DNA from: Curtobacterium sp. VKM Ac-2865
GTDB taxonomy: Bacteria > Actinomycetota > Actinomycetes > Actinomycetales > Microbacteriaceae
Length of the DNA stretch: 64,000 nt
Direction of reading: 5' to 3'
Assembly (NCBI RefSeq): GCF_015350905.1
Contig: NZ_JADKRZ010000003.1
Location: 186,001-250,000 of the forward strand
Positions 28,630-36,159 of the stretch are shown in pieces. The notes below the pieces were generated by a model. The model was not told the DNA's origin. It did not search any database and worked only from the letters and a program-made list of their open reading frames with translations. Within the stretch, counting starts at the first letter, position 1, and each line of letters opens with the position of its first letter. The position numbers were made by a program, and so were the translations under genes.

Positions 28630-29427
28630 ATGGCATCCCGCGACGAAGTCGAGTGCTGGCTGACGGACATGGACGGCGTGCTCGTGCACGAGAACCACGC
28701 ACTGCCAGGAGCACCCGAGCTGATCCAGCAGTGGCTCGACGAGGGCACCGAGTTCCTGGTGCTCACGAACAACTCGATCTTCACCCCGCGCGACCTCAGC
28801 GCCCGGCTCCGCTGGTCCGGCATCGACGTGCCCGAGGACCGCATCTGGACCTCCGCCCTCGCGACGGCCGACTTCTGCAAGTCCCAGATGCCCGGCGGCT
28901 CCGCGTTCGTGATCGGCGAGGCCGGCATGACCACCGCCCTGCACGAGGCCGGCTTCATCATGACCGAGACCTCCCCCGACTACGTCGTCGTCGGCGAGAC
29001 GCGGAACTACTCGTTCGAGGCGATCACCAAGGCCGTCCGGCTGATCCGCGACGGTGCCCGCTTCATCGTCACCAACCCCGACGCGACGGGCCCGAGCGCC
29101 GAGGGCGTCCTGCCGGCCACCGGGGCCATCGCCGCGATGATCGAGAAGGCCACCGGCAAGCAGCCCTACGTCGTCGGCAAGCCGAACCCGATGATGTTCC
29201 GCTCGGCGATGAACCGCATCGGCGCCCACTCGGAGAACACCGGCATGATCGGCGACCGGATGGACACCGACGTGCAGGCCGGCATCGAGGCCGGGCTGCA
29301 CACCGTGCTCGTCATGACCGGCATCAGCGACCAGGCCGAGATCGACCGCTACCCGTTCCGCCCGAGCGAGGTCATCTCCGGCGTCCACGAGCTCGTCCGC
29401 GCGGAGCCCATCGAAGTCGAGATGTAG
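28630..29427 (+). CDS. HAD-IIA phosphatase (NagD-like)
   Basis: 265 residues with the subfamily IIA order: motif I LTDMDGVLVHEN (residues 11-22), motif II FLVLTNNS, the large cap domain, GKPNPMMFRSAM and motif IV MIGDRMDTDVQAGIEAG. NagD-type enzymes hydrolyse nucleotide or sugar phosphates. The methyltransferase that follows starts four bases after the stop, so they are probably one transcript. The substrate is not predictable. Confidence 0.92.
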   Translation: MASRDEVECWLTDMDGVLVHENHALPGAPELIQQWLDEGTEFLVLTNNSIFTPRDLSARLRWSGIDVPEDRIWTSALATADFCKSQMPGGSAFVIGEAGMTTALHEAGFIMTETSPDYVVVGETRNYSFEAITKAVRLIRDGARFIVTNPDATGPSAEGVLPATGAIAAMIEKATGKQPYVVGKPNPMMFRSAMNRIGAHSENTGMIGDRMDTDVQAGIEAGLHTVLVMTGISDQAEIDRYPFRPSEVISGVHELVRAEPIEVEM

Positions 29428-29431
29428 GACG

Positions 29432-30238
29432 GTGCGCTGGGACCCAGCCCGCTACGCGGCCTTCACCGACGAGCGGTCACGGCCGTTCCACGACCTGGTC
29501 GCCCGCATCAGTGGTCCCTTCCAGGACGGCCAGGAGGCTCCCCGTCGCGTCGTCGACCTGGGCTGCGGTCCCGGGGCCCTCACGGCCACCCTCGCCGACC
29601 GCTGGCCGACGGCCCAGGTCGTCGGGGTCGACTCCTCGGCGGAGATGCTGGCGGACGCGGCACCGCTGGCCGATGACCACTCCCGGCTGTCGTTCGAGCT
29701 CGGCGCCATCGAGGACTGGACACCCGGCCCCGAGGACGACGTCGTCGTGACGAACGCGGCGCTGCAGTGGGTCCCGTCCCACACCACGATCCTGCCGCAG
29801 TGGCTGGAGGCGATGCCCGACGGCGCCTGGTTCGCGATGCAGGTGCCCGGCAACTTCGACTCCCCCTCGCACGCGCTCATGCGGGCCGTGGCTTCCGAGG
29901 GCCCGTGGGCGTCGGCGCTCGACGGCGTGCTGCGTGCCGACCCGGTCCTCGACGGTGCCAGCTACCTCGACCTGTTCGAGTCGGCCGGCTTCGCGACGGT
30001 GGCGTGGGAGACCACGTACCTGCAGCTGCTGTCGGGCGAGGACCCGGTGCTCGCCTGGGTCCGGGGCACGGGACTCCGACCGGCCCTCGCCGCGCTCGAC
30101 ACCGCCGACCCCGAGGGCGGGCTGACCGCCGCGTTCGAGGACGCCTACGCCGCCCGACTCCGGCAGGCGTACCCGAGCGGCCCCCACGGCACGGTCTACC
30201 CGTTCCGCCGCGTGTTCGCCGTCGGCCGCAAGCGCTGA
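29432..30238 (+). CDS. tam: Trans-aconitate 2-methyltransferase
   Basis: 268 residues, close to the family's usual 255-260. MRWDPARYAAFTDERSRPFHDLVARI matches (in shorter pieces) the conserved WDPxxYxxFxxxRxRPxxDLL start of Tam. VVDLGCGPGALTATLADRWP is the S-adenosylmethionine loop, AALQWVPSH the post-I motif, and GTVYPFRRVFAVGRK a conserved end. Tam methylates trans-aconitate, an inhibitor of the citric acid cycle. Start is GTG 29432. Confidence 0.9.
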   Translation: MRWDPARYAAFTDERSRPFHDLVARISGPFQDGQEAPRRVVDLGCGPGALTATLADRWPTAQVVGVDSSAEMLADAAPLADDHSRLSFELGAIEDWTPGPEDDVVVTNAALQWVPSHTTILPQWLEAMPDGAWFAMQVPGNFDSPSHALMRAVASEGPWASALDGVLRADPVLDGASYLDLFESAGFATVAWETTYLQLLSGEDPVLAWVRGTGLRPALAALDTADPEGGLTAAFEDAYAARLRQAYPSGPHGTVYPFRRVFAVGRKR

Positions 30239-31019
30239 CCGGACGCCCCTCGGCCTCCTGAGCGGTTTCCTCCCGGCGCGATGACGGATCTGGTTCACGG
30301 AACGCGGGCCGAGACCACCAGATCCGTCACCGCCGAGAACGAAGACCGTCCCGCGTCGACGACGCCGACGGCGCTGCGGAGGGGACGGGGACAGCCATGG
30401 CAACGGCAACGGCGGAACCCACCCGTTTCCTCCCGGCGCGATGACGGATCTGGTTCACGGAACGCGGGCCGAGACCACCAGATCCGTCACCGCCGAGAAC
30501 GAAATCCGTCCCGCGGCGCCGACGGCGACGGCGACGGGGACGGGGACGGGGACGGGGACGGGGACGGCGGAACCCACCCGTTTCCTTCCGGCGCGATGAC
30601 GGATCTGGTTCACGGAACGCGGGCCGAGACCACCAGATCCGTCACCGCCGAGAACGAAATCCGTCCCGCGGCGCCGACGGCGACGGCGACGGGGACGGGG
30701 ACGGGGTCGGCCACTGCAACGGCGGAACTCACCCGTTTCCTTCCGGCGCGATGACGGATCCGGTTCACGGAACGCGGGCCGAGACCACCAGATCCGTCAC
30801 CGCTGAAAACGAAGTCCGCCCTCGCCCTCGCCGTCGACGGCGGGTGGCGGTAGCGGTGGCGGTGGCGGTGGCGGTGGCGGTGGCGGTGGCGGTGCGAGGG
30901 TCGCGGCGGTGAGGCCACGCTCGCTGGCGCGGTCCCGTGCAGGCGAGTCGCGCCTCCTGGCCGGGTGGGCCGGCACCAGCCGACCGACGCGAGGTGCGCG
31001 TCGGTCGGCTGGTCTCTGC
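30239..31019. repeat. Non-coding repeat array: four H48 units in 155-160 base tandem blocks plus hexanucleotide tracts
   Basis: Blocks begin with GTTTCCTCCCGGCGCGATG at 30265, 30425, 30580 and 30735 (steps of 160, 155 and 155). Each opens with the 48-base hairpin (30282-30329, 30442-30489, 30597-30644, 30752-30799; arms TGACGGATCTGGT and ACCAGATCCGTCA) followed by CACCGCCGAGAACGAA and a low-complexity tail. Tails include GGGGAC hexamers (30534-30567) and, after the last unit, GGTGGC hexamers (30843-30893). The step is not a multiple of three and reading frames change between copies, so it is not a protein repeat. Confidence 0.9.
30975..31013. terminator. Perfect 17-base-pair hairpin terminator
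   Basis: ACCAGCCGACCGACGCG pairs exactly with CGCGTCGGTCGGCTGGT around a five-base loop. It sits seven bases beyond the stop codon of the PAP2 gene (minus strand) and is its terminator. Confidence 0.88.
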
Positions 31020-32591
31020 TCAGCCGCTGACGACGGGCAGGTGGACGCCGGTCGGGACGGTGCCCGCGGTGCCCGGGTCCGACACCGGAGCCGGTGCGAC
31101 CGGGGTGCCGGGCGTGACCGGAGTCGGGGTCGGCGTGGGGGTGGGCGTCGCCGCAGGGGCGAGGACGCGTGCCTGACCACCGGTGGAGACGACCTTCACG
31201 GAACCGTCCTGGGCGACGGCGACCGTCGCGCTGGTGGCGGCGGCGAGGTCCAGGCGCTCCCACGACCCGTTTGCGGACCCGGACTGATCGAGCGGGAAGC
31301 CCGACGCGATCTCGGTCTGCGCGAGCACCGCGGTGCGCTGGGCGGCAGTGAGCGTCGGGAACGTGGTGAGCAGCAGGTTCTCGGCGCCGGTGGGGACGCT
31401 GGCGGGCAGGCCGGTGGTGCCGGTCTTGGCGAAGCCGTAGGTCAGGCGCTCCTGGTAGACCTTGACGGCCGAGGCGCGGTCCGTGACGACCTGCGCGGTG
31501 CCACCCGGGATCGCTGCCCCGCCGTAGGGGTCGTCCTGGTACGGCTTCTCGGCCGTGATGCACTTCGAGAGCGTGGTGCCGCAGGCGGTCTCGAGGTAGC
31601 TGACGAGCTCCTTGCGGGCCGGCTCGAGGACAGCGGTGCGGTACGACGCGTCGGACCAGCGGGCGGCGAGTGCAGCCTCACCGTCGATGCGCCCGCCCAT
31701 GATGTCGAGCGGGTAGTGCACGCCGAGGACGATGCGGTCGTTGCCGGCCTCGGAGGTGCGGGCCAGGATCTCGGGCGCGAGCTCGGGCACGAGCGTGGCG
31801 AGGGTGATGCCCGCCTGGTACGCGGTCGTGGTGTGGCCACTGGGGAACGAGCCGCCCGTGCAGATGCCCTTCGTGCCGTAGCCGGCGTCGAGCACGACGT
31901 CGTTCGGCGAGAACTCCTTCGTGGTGTCCGTCTGCGGTGCCACGCGGGTGACGTCGAGGCTGCCGTCGGCGCTCGCGTACGCCTTGCCGACGCGGTTCGG
32001 TGCGACCGAGGAGCTGTTCACCGTCGTGGGCGCACAGCCGACCTGGTCGTCGCCGGCGGGCAGCGTGGCCGTCGTCGACGCCGGCAGGTACGGCCGCGGG
32101 TAGCTGAAGTGCGCCTTCGCGGTGCCGGTGCCGACGTAGGCGCCCGACGTGCCGTTCGAGCTGTTGATCAACGCGCTCGTCAGGGGGAGCGCCCCGGACG
32201 CGCGGCCCTGGACGTAGGCCTTCTCGAGCACGTCGCCGAGCCCCTGCGACACGGTGGACGACTGGTCGTACGCAGTGTTCGTCGCGTTCTCGTACTCGGA
32301 GTCCTGGAGCGCCTTGAACTGCTGCGCCGCGGTGGCGTGCTGGTTGATCCAGGACGTCAGTGCGTCGTTCTGGGCGAGGGTCGCGGGCCCGACGACGGTG
32401 CCGTGCAGGTCGTTCGCCCCGCTGGACTGCCAGAAGGAGTCGTAGCCGCTCAGCAGCGAGACGAGGTCAGGCGGGGTGCTGTCGCTCGGGTAGGTGGCGG
32501 CGGAGGCCGCGAGGGGGTTGCCGACGACCAGGGAGGTCGCGATCGCTGCGACCGTCACCCCGGTGGCGATCGCGCGTGCAGATGAACGCAT
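31020..32591 (-). CDS. Secreted PAP2-family acid phosphatase with LPVVSG C terminus
   Basis: 523 residues. Signal peptide 1-32 (cleavage after AASA), then the vanadium-haloperoxidase/PAP2 core with the three phosphatase motifs KAHFSYPRPY, SFPSGHTTTAYQAG and RIVLGVHYPLDIMGG. A further domain of about 170 residues follows, then a TPTPTPTPTPV-rich linker ending TVPTGVHLPVVSG at the very C terminus. It is exported and has no second membrane segment. It likely releases phosphate from extracellular organic phosphates. The tail resembles that of the secreted repeat protein at 13.2 kb. Confidence 0.9.
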   Translation of the reverse strand: MRSSARAIATGVTVAAIATSLVVGNPLAASAATYPSDSTPPDLVSLLSGYDSFWQSSGANDLHGTVVGPATLAQNDALTSWINQHATAAQQFKALQDSEYENATNTAYDQSSTVSQGLGDVLEKAYVQGRASGALPLTSALINSSNGTSGAYVGTGTAKAHFSYPRPYLPASTTATLPAGDDQVGCAPTTVNSSSVAPNRVGKAYASADGSLDVTRVAPQTDTTKEFSPNDVVLDAGYGTKGICTGGSFPSGHTTTAYQAGITLATLVPELAPEILARTSEAGNDRIVLGVHYPLDIMGGRIDGEAALAARWSDASYRTAVLEPARKELVSYLETACGTTLSKCITAEKPYQDDPYGGAAIPGGTAQVVTDRASAVKVYQERLTYGFAKTGTTGLPASVPTGAENLLLTTFPTLTAAQRTAVLAQTEIASGFPLDQSGSANGSWERLDLAAATSATVAVAQDGSVKVVSTGGQARVLAPAATPTPTPTPTPVTPGTPVAPAPVSDPGTAGTVPTGVHLPVVSG

Positions 32592-32694
32592 TCGTGGTGG
32601 CCGCCTGCGACGCAGGCGACGCTCCTCTCTGTGGACCGACTGGGATCCCGGCCATGGTGCGGAGACCCGGTGTCCAGCAGGCGAACAGTCCCCG
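32592..32694. other. Short spacer between the PAP2 gene and the upstream CPBP gene
   Basis: 103 bases separating two genes in the same direction. It should contain the PAP2 promoter and ribosome site (AGGCGG about eleven bases before the ATG); I see no clear -35/-10 pair. Confidence 0.4.
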
Positions 32695-33624
32695 TCAGGC
32701 GGGTGAACCGGCCGGGGTGTCTGTGGGGGTTCGCAGACCGTTCCACGCCGGAACGACCTCGGATGCGGGGAGCGGATCGGCGTCGGGGTTCCGCGGGACC
32801 CCGCGCCAGCGTCGACGGAGCCGCCGCGGACGGTCGTCGCGCCAGGCCACCATGCCGCCGGCGACGATGCCGAACGCCAGGACCGCGAACGCGAACAGCC
32901 CGATGCCACCCGCCGCGATGAGGTCACCGGCCCCCTGCCGCACGGTGGCGGAGACGGCGATCGAGCCGAAGTCCCAGAAGGCGTGGAGCAGCACGGGCAG
33001 CAGCAGACCGCGGCTCAGGCGTCGCGCGACGTAGAGCGTCGACCCGAACGACGCGGCGAAGACGACCTGGACGACGGTGACGCCGATGCCCGCGCCGGCG
33101 AGCGCGTTCAGCAGGTGGAGCAGCCCGAAGAGCACGCAGGACACGATCCAGACGCCGAACTCGGGCAGGCGTCGGCGCAGCCCCACGAGCAGCACGCCGC
33201 GGGTCATCAGCTCCTCGAACACCCCGACGAACAGCACCCCGAGCGCGAGCAACGCGAAGTAGTGCCACGGCAGCGCACCCCACCCGACGAGCGGCAGCCG
33301 GACCAGGCACACGACGGCGATGAGCGCCGGGGCGATCCAGGCCCAGCGCGGACGCCCCCTGGTGGCGTCGACCGTCGCGATGCGCCACCACCCGAGCCCG
33401 GTGACGATGACGGCGAGCACGAGCGCCGCGATGCCCTCGGGAACGACGAGCGCGGAGACGACGCTGTCGACCGTGAGACCGAGCGAGGGGTAGTCGTCGC
33501 TCGGCCGGGCGCGCCAGGCGCTGATCGCCGCGAAGAGCACGAGCGGGGCCAGGCCGACCAGGAGCGAGGGCGGGACGGGCCACCGACGACGGCGACGCCG
33601 GGTGGTCGTGGGATCGACGGGCAT
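32695..33624 (-). CDS. CPBP-family intramembrane metalloprotease
   Basis: 309 residues with eight or so hydrophobic segments. Family motifs are VGVFEELMTRGVLLVGLRRR (paired glutamates and arginine), VLFGLLHLLNALAG and HAFWDFGSI. The basic N terminus (TTRRRRRRWPVP) and the Arg-rich C-terminal tail sit in the cytoplasm. It is the second CPBP protein in the window and differs from the first in length and tail. It diverges from a DtxR-type regulator only 21 bases away, which may control both. Confidence 0.87.
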   Translation of the reverse strand: MPVDPTTTRRRRRRWPVPPSLLVGLAPLVLFAAISAWRARPSDDYPSLGLTVDSVVSALVVPEGIAALVLAVIVTGLGWWRIATVDATRGRPRWAWIAPALIAVVCLVRLPLVGWGALPWHYFALLALGVLFVGVFEELMTRGVLLVGLRRRLPEFGVWIVSCVLFGLLHLLNALAGAGIGVTVVQVVFAASFGSTLYVARRLSRGLLLPVLLHAFWDFGSIAVSATVRQGAGDLIAAGGIGLFAFAVLAFGIVAGGMVAWRDDRPRRLRRRWRGVPRNPDADPLPASEVVPAWNGLRTPTDTPAGSPA

Positions 33625-33633
33625 GCCTGTTTG

Positions 33634-33645
33634 TACCATTGCCGT
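33634..33645 (+). promoter_or_regulatory. TACCAT -10 box of a probable leaderless promoter (extended, TGTACCAT)
   Basis: TACCAT at 33634-33639, preceded by TG, ends six bases before the regulator's ATG. No Shine-Dalgarno sequence occurs between them. The 21-base gap to the divergent protease start means this promoter overlaps that gene's translation start region. Confidence 0.5.
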
Positions 33646-34335
33646 ATGCGCCTCCCTCCGCTCTCCACCATGGCGGAGGACTACGTCAAGCTGATCTGGA
33701 AGGCCGCCGAGCGCGGCGACCCGGGCATCGCGACGCGGGACATCGCCGCTGCGCTCGGGGTGTCGGCATCGACGGTGTCCGGCAACCTGCGGAAGCTCGA
33801 CCGCGACGGCCTCATCGAGCACACCCCGTACTACGGCGTCGTGCTGACCCCGCTCGGGCACCAGGTCGCCGTGGCGATGGTCCGACGGCACCGGCTCATC
33901 GAGTCGTTCCTGGTCGACCGGCTCGGGTACTCGTGGGACGAGGTCCACACCGAGGCCGAGGCGCTGGAGCACGCGGTGTCGGAGACGTTCCTCGACCGGG
34001 TCGACGCCGACCTCGGGCACCCGACGCACGACCCGCACGGCGACCCGATCCCCCGCGCCGACGGGTCCCTGCCGTCCTCGCCGGGCGCCCTGCTCACGAC
34101 GGTGGTGCCCGGAGCGTGCGGCACCGTCGACCGGGTCTCCGACGACGACCCGTCCCTGCTGCGGTACTTCGACGAGCTCGGCGTGGGGCTCGGCACCCAC
34201 CTCCGCGTGGAGCAGGTCCGCGACTACGCGGGCGTGGTGGCCGTGGCGCGCCGGGACGCCGACGGTACCGAGTCGCTCGTCGACCTGCCGGCAGCGGCGG
34301 CCGCGGCGATCTGGCTCGCGCCGGACGACGACTGA
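33646..34335 (+). CDS. DtxR/MntR-family metal-dependent regulator
   Basis: 229 residues with the three-domain DtxR layout. The winged helix has MAEDYVKLIWKAAERG and IATRDIAAALGVSASTVSGN; the dimerisation and metal domain includes VRRHRLIESFLVDRLGYSWD, HTEAEALEHAVSE and the HPTHDPHGDPIP segment; a C-terminal FeoA/SH3-like domain follows (LRYFDELGVGLGTHLRVEQV). Such proteins repress metal uptake when iron or manganese is bound. No transporter gene is adjacent, so its regulon lies elsewhere; the divergent CPBP gene is a possible target. Confidence 0.93.
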   Translation: MRLPPLSTMAEDYVKLIWKAAERGDPGIATRDIAAALGVSASTVSGNLRKLDRDGLIEHTPYYGVVLTPLGHQVAVAMVRRHRLIESFLVDRLGYSWDEVHTEAEALEHAVSETFLDRVDADLGHPTHDPHGDPIPRADGSLPSSPGALLTTVVPGACGTVDRVSDDDPSLLRYFDELGVGLGTHLRVEQVRDYAGVVAVARRDADGTESLVDLPAAAAAAIWLAPDDD

Positions 34336-34399
34336 CGCCAGACGCTCGCCGCGCGCACGGCGCACGGCGCCCAGCGCTCGCCGCGCGCCCGGCGCCCGG

Positions 34400-35044
34400 T
34401 CAGCCCTTCGCGGACCGCGTGCGCCCGAGGGCGACCTCGCGACGAGCCCGCTCGAGCGCCAGCGCGGACCCGGCGTCCGGGTCGTGCAGCAGCCGTTCGG
34501 TGTCGGCCGCGTGCTCGCGGACGTCGGGGTTCCGGTGCTCGGCCGCCGCGTCGAGGACGGGAGCTGTGACCTCGGCCCCGAGTCCGGCGAGCGCCCGGCT
34601 GAGGGCGAGCCGCGTCTCCCGGTCGCCCTGCCCGAGCTGCACCGCGAGCGACGCCGCCAGCGAGGCACGGGCCGCATCCGGCACGAGCACGACGGCGGCA
34701 CGCCAGGCGGTGCGGACGACTCCGGGGTCCAGGTCCTCCAGCCGGGCTGCGACCTGCGGGTACACCGACCCGTCGCGGATCTTCGACAGGGTGTGCAGCG
34801 CCTGGCTCCGCGCCTGCGGCTCCGGACGGTCGAGCTCCCGGAGCACCCGCGGCACGACGACCTCCGCGGGCAGCCGCAGCAGCGCCCACGTGAGCATCTC
34901 CCGCACCTGCAGGTCGGGCTCGTGCGCGCACTGTTCGACCAACAGCTCGAGGTCGTCCGTCGACGGTTCGGTGCCTGCTGCCATCACCGCCCGCAGGCGC
35001 ACGGCGGGGTGGGGGTCGGCGAGGTACGAGGCAAGCGTGGTCAT
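34400..35044 (-). CDS. HEAT-repeat protein
   Basis: 214 residues made of tandem two-helix HEAT-like repeats, for example DPHPAVRLRAVMAAG, EPDLQVREMLTWALLRLP, RPEPQARSQALHTLSKI and NPDVREHAADTERLL. There is no signal peptide, membrane segment or catalytic motif. Such proteins act as scaffolds; in actinobacteria some are linked to MerR-type regulators, but none is present here. Its start at ATG 35044 has only a weak ribosome site (GGACCGGG). Divergent from the aldo/keto reductase gene. Confidence 0.8.
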   Translation of the reverse strand: MTTLASYLADPHPAVRLRAVMAAGTEPSTDDLELLVEQCAHEPDLQVREMLTWALLRLPAEVVVPRVLRELDRPEPQARSQALHTLSKIRDGSVYPQVAARLEDLDPGVVRTAWRAAVVLVPDAARASLAASLAVQLGQGDRETRLALSRALAGLGAEVTAPVLDAAAEHRNPDVREHAADTERLLHDPDAGSALALERARREVALGRTRSAKG

Positions 35045-35135
35045 GTCCCGGTCCACGACACCCTGACGCTGCGACGTTGTCAAGCGCACCGGCCTAGCGT
35101 GGACGACGAACCGTTCCGACCTGAAAGGAATCCGC

Positions 35136-36089
35136 ATGCCCCGCATCGGCAGCAGCGACCTGCACGTGTTCCCCCTCGCCCTCGGCGGCAACGTCTTCGG
35201 GTGGACCGCGGACGAGTCCACCTCGCACCGGGTCCTCGACGCCTACACGGCCGCCGGCGGCGACTTCATCGACACCGCCGACGTGTACTCCGCCTGGGCC
35301 GACGGCAACTCCGGCGGTGAGTCCGAGACCGTGATCGGCTCGTGGTTCGCCGCGTCCGGCAAGCGCGACGACGTGACGATCGCCACGAAGGTCTCCCAGC
35401 ACCCCGAGTTCCCCGGGCTGTCGGCCGACAACGTCGCGAAGGGTGCCCGCGCGAGCCTGCAGCGCCTCGGCACCGACCGGATCGACCTGTACTACGCGCA
35501 CTTCGACGACCAGGACACCCCGCTCGAGGAGACCGTGCGCGCGTTCGACCAGCTCGTGCAGGAGGGCCTGGTCCGGTACACCGCGATCTCGAACTACTCA
35601 CGCGAGCGTGCCGCCGAGTGGATCCGCATCGCCGAGGCGAACGGCCTGGCCCGACCCGTCGCGATCCAGCCGCACTACAACCTCGTGACCCGCCAGCCGT
35701 ACGAGTCGGAGATCGCCCCGCTCGCACACGACGCCGGCCTCGGAGTCGTGCCGTACTTCTCGCTCGCCGCCGGGTTCCTCACGGGCAAGTACCGCACCAA
35801 GGACGACTTCGCCGGCAAGGACCGCGAGGGCCAGGTCTCCGGCTACTTCTCCGACGCCGGGCTCGCGGTCGTCGACGCGCTCGAGGGCATCGCGACCGCA
35901 CACGACGTCGAGATCGCCACGGTCGCGCTCGCCTGGCTGCAGGCCCAGCCCGACGTGGTCGCGCCGATCGCGTCGGCGCGGAACACCGAGCAGCTGCCGG
36001 CGCTCCTCGCCTCGGCCGACCTCGAACTCGACGTCGAGGAGCTGCAGACGCTCGCCGACGCCTCCGCGAAGGTGCCGACCGCGGTCTGA
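35136..36089 (+). CDS. Aldo/keto reductase
   Basis: 317 residues, the standard TIM-barrel length. The catalytic tetrad is visible: Asp and Tyr in FIDTADVYSAW (near 50), Lys in VTIATKVSQH (near 85) and His in YYAHFDDQDTP. The NADPH-binding SARNTEQLPALLASADLEL end is also typical. It resembles the YajO/general-stress AKR11-12 group that reduces sugar or small aldehydes. AAAGGAA precedes the ATG. A perfect P44 palindrome follows. Confidence 0.93.
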   Translation: MPRIGSSDLHVFPLALGGNVFGWTADESTSHRVLDAYTAAGGDFIDTADVYSAWADGNSGGESETVIGSWFAASGKRDDVTIATKVSQHPEFPGLSADNVAKGARASLQRLGTDRIDLYYAHFDDQDTPLEETVRAFDQLVQEGLVRYTAISNYSRERAAEWIRIAEANGLARPVAIQPHYNLVTRQPYESEIAPLAHDAGLGVVPYFSLAAGFLTGKYRTKDDFAGKDREGQVSGYFSDAGLAVVDALEGIATAHDVEIATVALAWLQAQPDVVAPIASARNTEQLPALLASADLELDVEELQTLADASAKVPTAV

Positions 36090-36104
36090 CCGCGGCCCGT
36101 GACG

Positions 36105-36145
36105 GACGGGAGGCTCCCCACCGGTCCGGTGGGGAGCCTCCCGTC
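36105..36145. repeat. Palindromic element P44, copy 3
   Basis: Two exact 20-base arms (starting GACGGGAGGCTCCCCACCGG) around a single central base, 15 bases after the aldo/keto reductase stop and 14 bases before the convergent stop at 36160. A bidirectional terminator role fits. Confidence 0.85.
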
Positions 36146-36159
36146 TGTCCTGGGGCTGG

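Noticed and set aside
30281-30754. Short peptides starting MTDLVHGTRAE in each tandem unit, as a repeated protein gene
   Set aside because: The 155-base step shifts the frame between copies, so the peptide is not continuous. No ribosome site precedes the ATGs. It is a DNA or RNA repeat.
30265-30800. CRISPR array
   Set aside because: The repeated part is about 80 bases and the intervening tails are low-complexity hexamers similar to each other, not unique spacers. No cas gene is present.
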